Source: JAFGOG01 sp034429215
GTDB taxonomy: Bacteria; Chloroflexota; Anaerolineae; JAAYZQ01
Direction: 5' to 3'
DNA length: 64,000 bases
Assembly: GCA_034429215.1 (NCBI GenBank)
Contig: DAOUGI010000112.1
Span: forward strand, 20,272 to 84,271
Below the pieces are notes generated by a model. That model was not told the DNA's origin. It saw only the letters and a program-made list of their open reading frames with translations, and did not search any database. Position 1 is the stretch's first letter. Every line of letters starts with the position of its first letter. Shown piece by piece: positions 1 through 6,919 of the stretch. Position numbers and translations under genes: made by a program.

Positions 1-2
1 AC

Positions 3-65
3 GACCCGGATCGCTGGGCGGTCACTTGGCGGGCTTACAAGCGCAAGCTGGCGGAGCACGGATGA
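3..65 (+). CDS. C-terminal end of an unidentified protein (partial)
   Basis: Only the last 20 codons are present, reading DPDRWAVTWRAYKRKLAEHG before a TGA at 63-65. The composition (Trp, Arg, Lys, Glu, helix-like) looks like a real protein tail, and the next gene starts about 30 bases downstream on the same strand, so it probably belongs to the same operon as the NAD-kinase-like gene. The stretch is too short for a family assignment. The other two forward frames here give less protein-like sequence. Confidence 0.4.
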   Translation, partial: DPDRWAVTWRAYKRKLAEHG

Positions 66-96
66 AGACCTGGGGTTTGAAGCTCGTTAGGATGAG

Positions 97-1236
97 TTGG
101 CGCGAGCCACCGTGAGCAAGAAAAAGCTGGGCCTGATCATCAATCCTGTAGCCGGCCTCGGCGGGCGGGTGGGCCTGAAGGGCAGCGACGACCTGGAGAT
201 TCAGCGCCAGGCGTTGGCGCTGGGAGCGGTGCCCCAGGCCGCCAACCGCGCAGCTCAGGCATTGGCTCGTCTGAGGCCCTTGGCCAGTCGATTCGACCTG
301 ATCACCTACCCAGGCGAGATGGGCGAGGCAGCGGCCACTGCCGCCGGCTTGTCGGCCATAGTCATTGGCACGATCCACCCCGGCCGGACGACCGCCGCGG
401 ATACACGGCGGGCAGCCATGGAGATGCTCGCCCTGGTGGTTGACCTGCTGCTTTTTGCCGGCGGGGACGGCACGGCCAGGGATGTTTGCCAGGCGGTCGG
501 CCAGGCGTTGCCGGTCCTGGGCATTCCGGCCGGGGTCAAGATCCATTCGGCGGTCTATGCTACCAGCCCGGCAAGCGCAGGTGACCTGGCCGCGCTGTAT
601 CTACAGGGCAAGGTGACCGGCCGGCGTGAGGCCGAAGTGATGGACGTGGATGAGGATGCCGTCCGGCGGGGTGTCATCGCCGCCGGGCTGTATGGCTATC
701 TGACGGTTCTATTTCTGCGCGAGCTGGTCCAGGGCCGCAAGGCTCCCAGCGGCCCCGGCGAGTCGGCAGCCATGGATGCCATTGCCTGCCAGGTCGTTGA
801 CGGCATGGAGCCGGGCTGCCTGTACATCCTGGGGCCGGGTACCACGACGCGGACCATCGCCGCCCGGCTGGGGCTGGCCAAGACGCTGATCGGCGTGGAT
901 GTAGTCTTGGACAACTGTCTCTCGGCAGCCGACGTCAACGAGGCGCAGCTGCTGGCCCTATTGCCCGGCCGGTCGGCCCAGATCGTGGTGACGCCAATCG
1001 GTGGCCAGGGATTCCTCTTTGGCCGGGGCAACCAGCAGATCAGCCCGGCAGTGATCCGGGCTGTGGGTCGGGAGAACGTGACCGTCGTGAGCACGCCGCA
1101 CAAGGTGCATGCCCTGGAGGGGCGACCTTTCCTGGTTGACACCGGCGATCCGGCCGTTGACAAGCTGCTGAGCGGCTACGTCCGGGTCATTACCGGCTAT
1201 GGCGAGCAGATCATCTATAGGGTTTCTGGTGGGTGA
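97..1236 (+). CDS. ATP-NAD kinase family protein (AcoX-like, COG3199)
   Basis: This 379-residue protein belongs to the NAD-kinase-like family that includes AcoX of acetoin catabolism operons. Visible signatures are an N-terminal GLIINPVAGLGG nucleotide-binding strand-loop and the GGDGTARD motif in the middle, typical of the NAD kinase/diacylglycerol kinase superfamily, followed by GIPAGVKIHSAVYA, which is characteristic of this subgroup. The likely start is TTG at 97, just after AGGATGAG; GTG at 112 is an alternative. Its physiological substrate is not established in the family, and members often sit next to dehydrogenases. Here it lies 4 bases before three SDR genes, so an operon for polyol, diol or sugar-alcohol oxidation with a cofactor-related accessory is plausible. 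Family confidence is high, function confidence low. Confidence 0.8.
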   Translation: MARATVSKKKLGLIINPVAGLGGRVGLKGSDDLEIQRQALALGAVPQAANRAAQALARLRPLASRFDLITYPGEMGEAAATAAGLSAIVIGTIHPGRTTAADTRRAAMEMLALVVDLLLFAGGDGTARDVCQAVGQALPVLGIPAGVKIHSAVYATSPASAGDLAALYLQGKVTGRREAEVMDVDEDAVRRGVIAAGLYGYLTVLFLRELVQGRKAPSGPGESAAMDAIACQVVDGMEPGCLYILGPGTTTRTIAARLGLAKTLIGVDVVLDNCLSAADVNEAQLLALLPGRSAQIVVTPIGGQGFLFGRGNQQISPAVIRAVGRENVTVVSTPHKVHALEGRPFLVDTGDPAVDKLLSGYVRVITGYGEQIIYRVSGG

Positions 1237-1240
1237 AGAT

Positions 1241-2002
1241 ATGAGATTGGCTGGCAAAGTTGCGCTCATTACCGGCGGGACCTCCGGCATCGGCCGGGCC
1301 ACTGCCTTGCTTTTTGCTCGCGAAGGAGCCAGGGTAGCCATTACCGGGCGCGACCAAGCGCGCGGCCGGGAGGTAGCGGCTGATATCGATCAGGCCGGCG
1401 GAGCGGCGATTTTCATACGCGCTGACGTCCGCCTGGCCGATGACTGCCGGCGAGCTGTGGAAGAGACGCTGCGCGCCTTTGGACGGCTGGATATCTTGTT
1501 CAACAACGCCGGGGTCTTTTACCCGCATGACGCCCTCGACTGCACCGAACAGGAGTGGAATCTGACCATTGATATCTGTCTGAAGGGCACGTTTCTGATG
1601 TGCAAATACGCTCTGCCGGTGATGATCGCCCAGGGCGGTGGGGCGATCGTCAACAACGCGTCAGGCTGGGGGCTGGTTGGCGGCAATGAGGCGGTAGCTT
1701 ACTGCGCGGCCAAAGGCGGGGTCGTGCTCCTGACCAAGGCATTGGCGGTAGACCACAGCCGGCAGGGCATCCGGGTAAATTGCATTTGCCCTGGTGATGT
1801 GGATACACCGATGTTGGTGGAGGATGCCCGGCTGCGGCACCTTGGCTGGGATGATTACTTGGCAGCGGCAGCCGATCGGCCGATGGGCCGTGTCGGCCGC
1901 CCGGAGGAGATTGCCAGGGCGGTTCTCTTTCTCGCCTCGGATGACGCATCGTTCGTGACCGGTGCGGTCCTGGCAGTCGATGGCGGGGGCACAGCAGACT
2001 AG
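1241..2002 (+). CDS. SDR-family oxidoreductase 1
   Basis: This is a classical short-chain dehydrogenase/reductase of 253 residues, the usual length. The Rossmann cofactor motif TGGTSGIG is at residues 11-18, NNAG follows the fourth strand, and the catalytic Ser141, Tyr154 and Lys158 are in place (YCAAK). The ATG at 1241 is preferred because it puts the cofactor motif at the normal distance; an upstream in-frame start would run into the previous gene. It oxidises or reduces an alcohol/ketone with NAD(P). The substrate cannot be read from sequence. It closely resembles the next gene, including the shared block NASGWGLVGG before the active site and CICPGD after it, so the two probably arose by tandem duplication. 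Confidence 0.88.
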   Translation: MRLAGKVALITGGTSGIGRATALLFAREGARVAITGRDQARGREVAADIDQAGGAAIFIRADVRLADDCRRAVEETLRAFGRLDILFNNAGVFYPHDALDCTEQEWNLTIDICLKGTFLMCKYALPVMIAQGGGAIVNNASGWGLVGGNEAVAYCAAKGGVVLLTKALAVDHSRQGIRVNCICPGDVDTPMLVEDARLRHLGWDDYLAAAADRPMGRVGRPEEIARAVLFLASDDASFVTGAVLAVDGGGTAD

Positions 2003-2015
2003 AGGAGGTTGGATT

Positions 2016-2780
2016 GTGGGAGCACTAGAGGGTAAAAAGGCGCTTATTACCGGCGGTGCGTCAGGCATCGGCCGCGCAGCGGCGCTGCTCTTTGCCCATG
2101 AGGGCGCGGCTGTGGCCGTGGCCGATTTGAACAAGGCCGCCGGTCAGGCGGTCGTCGATCAGATCCAGGGCGAAGGCGGGCGGGCCATTTTCATCCGCTG
2201 CGATGTGACCCAGGCCGGCGACTGCCGGCGGACGGTCGAGCAAACCGTTGCCGAGCTCGGTGGGCTGGATGTGCTGTTCAACAACGCCGGCATCATCCGC
2301 CGGGCCACGGTCGTGGATGCCGACGAAGCCGACTGGGATCGGATCATGGCGGTCAACGTCAAGTCGGTCTTTCTGATGAGCAAGGTCGCCGTGCCGGTCA
2401 TGGCCGCGGCCGGCGGCGGCGCCATTGTCAACACCGCGTCGGGTTGGGGCCTGGTCGGCGGGCAAAAGGCAGCGGCCTACTGCGCCTCCAAAGGTGCCGT
2501 GGTCTTGCTGACCAAGGCCATGGCCCTCGACCATGGCCCGCACGGTATCCGGGTCAACTGCATCTGCCCCGGCGATACCGACACGGTCATGCTGCACCAG
2601 GAGGCCGCGCAGCTCGGCGAGCCGGTTGACCGGTTCCTGGCCGATTCGGCGCAGCGCCCTCTCGGCCGGCTTGGCCGGCCCGAAGAGGTCGCCCAGGCAG
2701 CCCTCTACCTGGTCAGCGACGCTGCGTCGTTTGTCACCGGCGCCGCCCTAGTCGTGGACGGTGGCGGCACGGCAGGCTAG
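2016..2780 (+). CDS. SDR-family oxidoreductase 2
   Basis: This is a second classical SDR, 254 residues, with TGGASGIG near the N terminus, NNAG, and catalytic Ser142, Tyr155 and Lys159 (YCASK). The start is taken as GTG at 2016, eight bases after a strong AGGAGG that overlaps the stop codon of the preceding SDR; the longer reading would overlap that gene by 40 bases. It is paralogous to the preceding gene along its whole length (same SGWGLVGG and CICPGD blocks), suggesting duplication and then divergence in the substrate-loop region after the CPGD motif. It acts in the cytoplasm on an unknown alcohol or sugar. The annotation as a generic SDR is secure; a name such as FabG would be unjustified. 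Confidence 0.88.
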   Translation: MGALEGKKALITGGASGIGRAAALLFAHEGAAVAVADLNKAAGQAVVDQIQGEGGRAIFIRCDVTQAGDCRRTVEQTVAELGGLDVLFNNAGIIRRATVVDADEADWDRIMAVNVKSVFLMSKVAVPVMAAAGGGAIVNTASGWGLVGGQKAAAYCASKGAVVLLTKAMALDHGPHGIRVNCICPGDTDTVMLHQEAAQLGEPVDRFLADSAQRPLGRLGRPEEVAQAALYLVSDAASFVTGAALVVDGGGTAG

Positions 2781-2800
2781 ACAGGCCCGGGGAGGTTCTT

Positions 2801-3553
2801 GTGCGTGGATTAGAGGACAAGCGGGTGCTGATCACCGGCGGGGCGGGGGGCATCGGCTCGGCTACGGCGGTGCGTTTCCTGGCCGAGGGCGCGCGCGTCG
2901 CCGTCCTCGACTGCGATGGCGCGGCTCTGGCCCGGCTCGAGCGCGAGCTGCCCGGGCTGAGTGGCGCCGTTCGCGCCGACGTTTCGGATCCTACGGCAGT
3001 GGCGCACGCTTTTGCGGAGATCGAACAACTTTTAGGCCGATTGGACGTATTGATCAACAATGCCGGGATCAGTGTTCGGCAGCCATTTGTTGACATAATT
3101 CCAGAGCAGTGGCGGAGAGTTGTCGACGTGAACCTGAGCGGCATCTTTTACGTGGCACAGCAGGCAGCGCGGCGGATGCTTGCAGGAATTGGCGGCGTCA
3201 TCGTGAACATGGGCTCGACCAACGGTCTGATGGGGTATCCCTATTATGCCGACTATAACGCCTCAAAGGCCGGCGTCATCGAGCTGACCCGGTCCATGGC
3301 CCTGGAGCTGGCGCCCACTATCCGGGTGAATGCCGTATGCCCGGGCTTTATCCTGACGCCGATGCAGGAGGCCGAATACACGCCGGAGATGCAGCGCGCC
3401 TTTTCCGGCAGGGTGCCGTTGCGCCGGTTGGGCCGCCCTGAGGATGTAGCGGGGCTGTTTGCCTTTCTCGCTTCCGACGATGCGGCGTTCATCACCGGGC
3501 AATGTTTTGTCATCGACGGCGGTGAGATCGCCGGTGGGTTGGCCAGCAGCTAA
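2801..3553 (+). CDS. SDR-family oxidoreductase 3
   Basis: This third SDR of the cluster has 250 residues, TGGAGGIG at the N terminus, NNAG, and catalytic Ser139, Tyr152, Lys156 (YNASK). It starts at a GTG at 2801 preceded by GGGGAGG, 20 bases after the previous stop. It is clearly more distant from the first two than they are from each other, so it probably has a different substrate or works in the reverse direction of the same pathway. The C terminus GQCFVIDGGEIAG is the usual SDR tail. It ends the visible SDR operon; directly downstream lies a ribosome-binding site with no intact gene (see the pseudogene entry). Confidence 0.87.
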   Translation: MRGLEDKRVLITGGAGGIGSATAVRFLAEGARVAVLDCDGAALARLERELPGLSGAVRADVSDPTAVAHAFAEIEQLLGRLDVLINNAGISVRQPFVDIIPEQWRRVVDVNLSGIFYVAQQAARRMLAGIGGVIVNMGSTNGLMGYPYYADYNASKAGVIELTRSMALELAPTIRVNAVCPGFILTPMQEAEYTPEMQRAFSGRVPLRRLGRPEDVAGLFAFLASDDAAFITGQCFVIDGGEIAGGLASS

Positions 3554-3558
3554 AGACT

Positions 3559-3629
3559 GAGGAGGATACAAAGGCACCCGGCTATTGTCCTGCTGGTGTC
3601 AATGCTGGTGCCGGTTGCGGCTTGTCTGC
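3559..3629 (+). pseudogene. Decapitated and truncated lipoprotein gene start
   Basis: Six bases after the third SDR a perfect GAGGAGG (3559-3565) is followed, at ideal spacing, by AGG (3572-3574) where an ATG would be expected. From there the frame reads HPAIVLLVSMLVPVAAC, a convincing lipoprotein signal peptide with lipobox VAAC, then LPTN, after which it runs into the antisense strand of the GH13 gene. This pattern suggests that a substrate-binding lipoprotein gene once continued the SDR operon, lost its start codon (ATG to AGG) and was cut off when the GH13/sugar module came to lie next to it. A sequencing error in the start codon would not explain the missing body. This is an inference from sequence pattern only. 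Confidence 0.45.
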
Positions 3630-5453
3630 CTACAAATCCTGCGACAGGATCAACACACTGTACGGCCCAATCCCGATGTTGCCGTGGTATGGCAGCCCGT
3701 CCTTGTCTCCCAGGTTTGCGACCGTGTCATAGCTCGGCTGATTCCCAAAATCAGGGTCATAGCCGCCCCAGTCGCTGTTAAAGCGCACCTTCCACACCCC
3801 CTCACCCGGCAGTCCGATGCCATAGCCATCATAGCTGCGGTTGGCCATGTTGGCAGCCACGACGACACTGTCGCCTGGCCCGCCCTGGTCCCAGCGGTGA
3901 AAGGCGATCACCTTGTCGGCGTCGTTCACGTGGTAGACGTGAACGCCTTGGCCCGTCAGCCCTCGCGTGCAACCGGTGCCGTTGCGCCGCAGGCGGATCA
4001 GGTCGCGGTAGATCGCCAGGATGCCGTTGTATTTGTCTCTCTTGGACCAGTCGATTGGATCCTCATCGTGGAACCACTGATCCTCCAGAAACTCCTGGCC
4101 CTGGAAGATCATGGGGATGCCCGGCGAGGTCAGGACCAGGGCTGCCCCGAGCGTCGACCGCTTCTTGGAAGCCCAACTGTCGGCGTTGCCCGGCCAGATC
4201 TCTTCCGGCACCCGCGCCTTGCCGTTGGCCACTTCGTCGTGCGACTCGGTATAGATGACCCGTTCAAAAACGTCTATCTCTTCGCGGGAATCCGGGTCTT
4301 TGTAATGGTGATGGATGGCTCTACAGATGGTATCCATGGCCCGGGCCTGGTCGTCGAAGGTGATGATCGTTTCTCGGATCTGTTCTGCAAACTGGCCGTC
4401 CCACTGGGCATCAAAGCCGGTCCCGCCGGCGCCGGTGCTCCTGGTCAGCCATGGATTGTCGCGCAAATCTTCGGCGATGCTGATCTTCCACGGCTGTTGG
4501 GCGTCGATTTCGTCGTTGATCCACTGCATCAGGCTCCAGCCGGCGGGGATATCGTTGGTGGGGTTGTTGTCGTTGCCAAAGACGTTGCGGATATAGGCGG
4601 TGGCGTCCCAACGCAGGCCGTCGACCCGGTATTCGTGCAGCCACATCAACGCATTGTCGCGGATGAACTGGCGCACCTCGCTCCGGCCATAGTCGGGCCG
4701 CGGGCCCCAAGGTGTTCTAACCTGATTGCCTTTGTAAAAGTAGATGCCGCCGCTGCCGTTCTCGGTCCAGCCGTCGAACTGCCACAGATCGAGGTCGCCA
4801 GGTCCAAAGTGGTTATAGACCACGTCAAAGATGACGGCCATGCCCCGGGCGTGGGCGGCTTTGATGAATTCTTTCAGAGCACATGGGCCGCCATAGTCGC
4901 TCTCGATGGCAAAGAGGTATGTCGGGTTATAACCCCAGGAAAAGCCGCCGGCAAACTCATAAGGGGGCATGATCTCGATGGCGTTCACCCCCAGGTCCTG
5001 CAGGTAAGGAAGCTTGGCGATGGCGCCGTCCAGGTTCCCCGGTGCGCCGCCGGGTTGGTCGTTGAAGGTGCCGATATGCATCTCATAGATGACCATCTCG
5101 TTCCACGGTGGCGTTTGATAGGGGTCTGATCCCCAGTCAAAACCGAGATCCTCGATGATCCCATTGCCGACTGAGCTGGTGACGTGTCTGGCATACGGGT
5201 CAACGCGCCACAGCTCCAGGGAGCCGTTGAGCAGCACATACTTGTACTCGTCGCCGGCTCGGGCGGCGGGGATGTCGGCAGACCAATAGCCGTTGCCTTC
5301 ACTGGCCAAGGGGCTGGCGGTCTTGCGCCAGTTGTTAAAGGTGCCGGCGGCATAGACCTGATCGGCATGAGGAGCCCATACCCGGAAGGCCGTGCCGCCT
5401 GGGTAGGGGATGGCTCCCATGCCGGAATGTGCCGAAGTAGCTATTCGATCCAT
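3630..5453 (-). CDS. GlgB-like GH13 family glycoside hydrolase/transferase
   Basis: A 607-residue alpha-glucan enzyme. Residues about 15-100 form a CBM48-type beta-sandwich as in branching and debranching enzymes. The GH13 barrel follows, with region I DVVYNHFGP (from residue 210), region II DGLRWDAT with the nucleophile Asp283, region III ISIAEDLR with acid/base Glu328, and region IV YTESHDEV with His405/Asp406. A short beta C domain ends the protein. Regions II-IV differ from canonical GlgB (which has DAV, EEST and SHDEVVH-type motifs), so alpha-1,4 hydrolase, branching enzyme or another transglycosylase are all possible. No signal peptide is seen, so it is cytoplasmic. It is transcribed divergently from the LacI gene and converges on the SDR operon with no terminator between, which is unusual. 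The CelR-like operators could also affect it through the shared intergenic region. Confidence 0.82.
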   Translation of the reverse strand: MDRIATSAHSGMGAIPYPGGTAFRVWAPHADQVYAAGTFNNWRKTASPLASEGNGYWSADIPAARAGDEYKYVLLNGSLELWRVDPYARHVTSSVGNGIIEDLGFDWGSDPYQTPPWNEMVIYEMHIGTFNDQPGGAPGNLDGAIAKLPYLQDLGVNAIEIMPPYEFAGGFSWGYNPTYLFAIESDYGGPCALKEFIKAAHARGMAVIFDVVYNHFGPGDLDLWQFDGWTENGSGGIYFYKGNQVRTPWGPRPDYGRSEVRQFIRDNALMWLHEYRVDGLRWDATAYIRNVFGNDNNPTNDIPAGWSLMQWINDEIDAQQPWKISIAEDLRDNPWLTRSTGAGGTGFDAQWDGQFAEQIRETIITFDDQARAMDTICRAIHHHYKDPDSREEIDVFERVIYTESHDEVANGKARVPEEIWPGNADSWASKKRSTLGAALVLTSPGIPMIFQGQEFLEDQWFHDEDPIDWSKRDKYNGILAIYRDLIRLRRNGTGCTRGLTGQGVHVYHVNDADKVIAFHRWDQGGPGDSVVVAANMANRSYDGYGIGLPGEGVWKVRFNSDWGGYDPDFGNQPSYDTVANLGDKDGLPYHGNIGIGPYSVLILSQDL

Positions 5454-5496
5454 AAGGTTCCTCCAGAGTTGTCAACTAGCGTGACAGCGTCGGCCA

Positions 5497-5525
5497 ATTA
5501 TGTCGGAATAATCATATAAATGCAA
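5497..5525 (-). promoter_or_regulatory. Possible promoter of the GH13 gene
   Basis: On the - strand TTGCAT (5525-5520) and CATAAT (5502-5497) are separated by 17 bases in an A+T-rich patch 44-72 bases upstream of the GH13 start. The hexamers are imperfect; this is the best sigma70-like candidate in the divergent region, not a firm call. Confidence 0.3.
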
Positions 5526-5585
5526 ATCAAAGGGCCGGGCAAGGGACGCCAATGTTAAAATTTCCAGTTCCTCTTTTCAAACCTC

Positions 5586-5614
5586 TTGACAACCCTGGCA
5601 AAGTGTGCTATAGT
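5586..5614 (+). promoter_or_regulatory. Strong sigma70-type promoter of the lacI/sugar operon
   Basis: A consensus TTGACA (5586-5591) and TATAGT (5609-5614) are separated by exactly 17 bases. Transcription should begin around 5621, that is, inside the first LacI-type operator, so a bound repressor would block initiation directly. The promoter lies about 100 bases upstream of the regulator gene and probably drives the long operon to 22978. Confidence 0.75.
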
Positions 5615-5619
5615 AGTTA

Positions 5620-5633
5620 TGAGAGCGCTCCCA
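5620..5633. promoter_or_regulatory. CelR/LacI-type operator O1
   Basis: TGAGAGCGCTCCCA is a 14-base near-palindrome differing at one position from TGGGAGCGCTCCCA, the known binding site of actinobacterial CelR, the LacI-family cellulase regulator. It covers the predicted transcription start. Its partner O2 lies 73 bases downstream centre to centre. Confidence 0.72.
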
Positions 5634-5692
5634 AATTGGCCGTGTTGCAGGCGGTTTTCGCGCCACTGCGGGAGTTGTTTTAGGGAGCAGGG

Positions 5693-5706
5693 CGGGAGCG
5701 CTCCCA
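5693..5706. promoter_or_regulatory. CelR/LacI-type operator O2
   Basis: CGGGAGCGCTCCCA contains a perfect 12-base palindrome and also matches the CelR consensus at 13 of 14 positions. It sits in the 5' untranslated region just before the AAGGG ribosome-binding site of the regulator. The 73-base distance to O1 is close to seven helical turns, so both sites face the same side of the helix. Confidence 0.72.
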
Positions 5707-5717
5707 AGGGAATGCCG

Positions 5718-6761
5718 ATGGCGCTGACTTTGGAACAGATCGCGAAACAGGCAGGTGTCTCTCGTTCGACAGTCTCACGTGTCGTCAACGACCACTACAG
5801 CGTCCGCCCCGAGGTGCGAGAGCGGGTGTTGGGGGTTATCCGCGAGACTGGCTACCAACCTCACGCCGCCGCCCGCAGTCTGGTCACCCGCCGCAGTCGG
5901 ATCATTGGCGTCGTTATCCCTGAAGCAGTGACAACCCTTTTCATCGATCCCTTTTTCCCCCTTTTGTTAGCTGGTGTGACCGAAACCTGTAACGCCCATC
6001 GCTACCACCTGATGCTTTCCCTGTTCGACCGGCCGTCCGGGCGAGAGGAGATGTATCAGCACGTTCTGGGCAGCGGCTACCTGGACGGTGTGATCGTGGC
6101 CTCGTTCCGGTTGGACGAGCCGCTCATCCCAGAGCTGCTGGAGAAAGGCATCCCATTTGTCATTGTCGGGCACCACCCTGACAAGCGGGTGAACTATGTA
6201 GATGCCGACAACGTCGGTGGGGCGCGGATGGCCGTCGAGCACCTGATCCGATTGGGTCACCGGCGGATCGGCGTCATCTCCGGCCCGCTGAACATGCCCG
6301 GCAGCCAGGACCGATTGCTGGGCTATCGCCACGCGCTGGACGCGCATCGTATCCCCATCGAGCAGGCGCTCGTCGCGGAGGGGGACTTTACCGAGAGCAG
6401 TGGGGTGACTTGCGCACAGCAGCTGCTTCTCGCCGCGCCCACGGCAATGTTCGTGGCCAACGACGCGATGGCTATCGGCGCCCTGCGGGCGCTGCGCCGG
6501 GCGGGGCGACAGGTCCCCCAGGACGTAGCGTTGATTGGGTATGATGACGTGCCGATCGCTGCGGCGGTAGAGCCGGCACTGACAACCGTGAGGCAGCCGA
6601 TCAGCCAGATGGGGTCGATGGCAGCCGAGGTGTTGCTGGGAATGTTGGACAGCCCCAACGGAGCGGACGGATCGCCACACAAGGTCATCCTGCCGACCGA
6701 GCTGGTGGTGCGGTATTCATGTGGTGCATTGACACAGGCCCCAGTTGGGGGGCAGCGATGA
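5718..6761 (+). CDS. LacI-family transcriptional regulator, probably CelR-like
   Basis: This 347-residue repressor has the LacI helix-turn-helix at its N terminus (TLEQIAKQAGVSRSTVSRVV, residues 4-23 approximately) followed by a periplasmic-binding-protein-like sensor domain (GVVIPEAVTTLFIDPFFP, GVISGPLNMPGS, FVANDAMAIGALRALR). ATG 5718 is chosen because AAGGG lies seven bases upstream; ATG 5712 is possible but too close. Two CelR-like operators flank its own promoter and leader, so it is almost certainly autoregulated. The downstream operon carries cellobiose-phosphorylase and beta-mannosidase genes, so the effector is probably cellobiose or a short beta-manno/gluco-oligosaccharide. The effector is inference; the family is certain. 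Confidence 0.9.
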   Translation: MALTLEQIAKQAGVSRSTVSRVVNDHYSVRPEVRERVLGVIRETGYQPHAAARSLVTRRSRIIGVVIPEAVTTLFIDPFFPLLLAGVTETCNAHRYHLMLSLFDRPSGREEMYQHVLGSGYLDGVIVASFRLDEPLIPELLEKGIPFVIVGHHPDKRVNYVDADNVGGARMAVEHLIRLGHRRIGVISGPLNMPGSQDRLLGYRHALDAHRIPIEQALVAEGDFTESSGVTCAQQLLLAAPTAMFVANDAMAIGALRALRRAGRQVPQDVALIGYDDVPIAAAVEPALTTVRQPISQMGSMAAEVLLGMLDSPNGADGSPHKVILPTELVVRYSCGALTQAPVGGQR

Positions 6762-6919
6762 TGGTGAAGAGATTAACAAGAGAACCGATGCCATAGTGGC
6801 AGGAAAGGGGGCGAGCACTGTAAAGACAAAGGAGATCCTGTTTACGTTGTGCCGGGCCGCGGTCATGCGGCCGGACGAGTTACAGTTCTAGAATCTACAA
6901 AAGAAAGAGGAGAGGAACA

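Noticed and set aside
3585..5129. A 514-codon open frame on the + strand opposite the GH13 gene
   Set aside because: The GH13 frame holds all four conserved regions; the antisense frame is Val/Asp/Gly-rich without motifs.
5454..5480. TTGACA on the - strand close to the GH13 start as its promoter
   Set aside because: It lies only a few bases upstream of the ribosome-binding site with no room for a -10 element.
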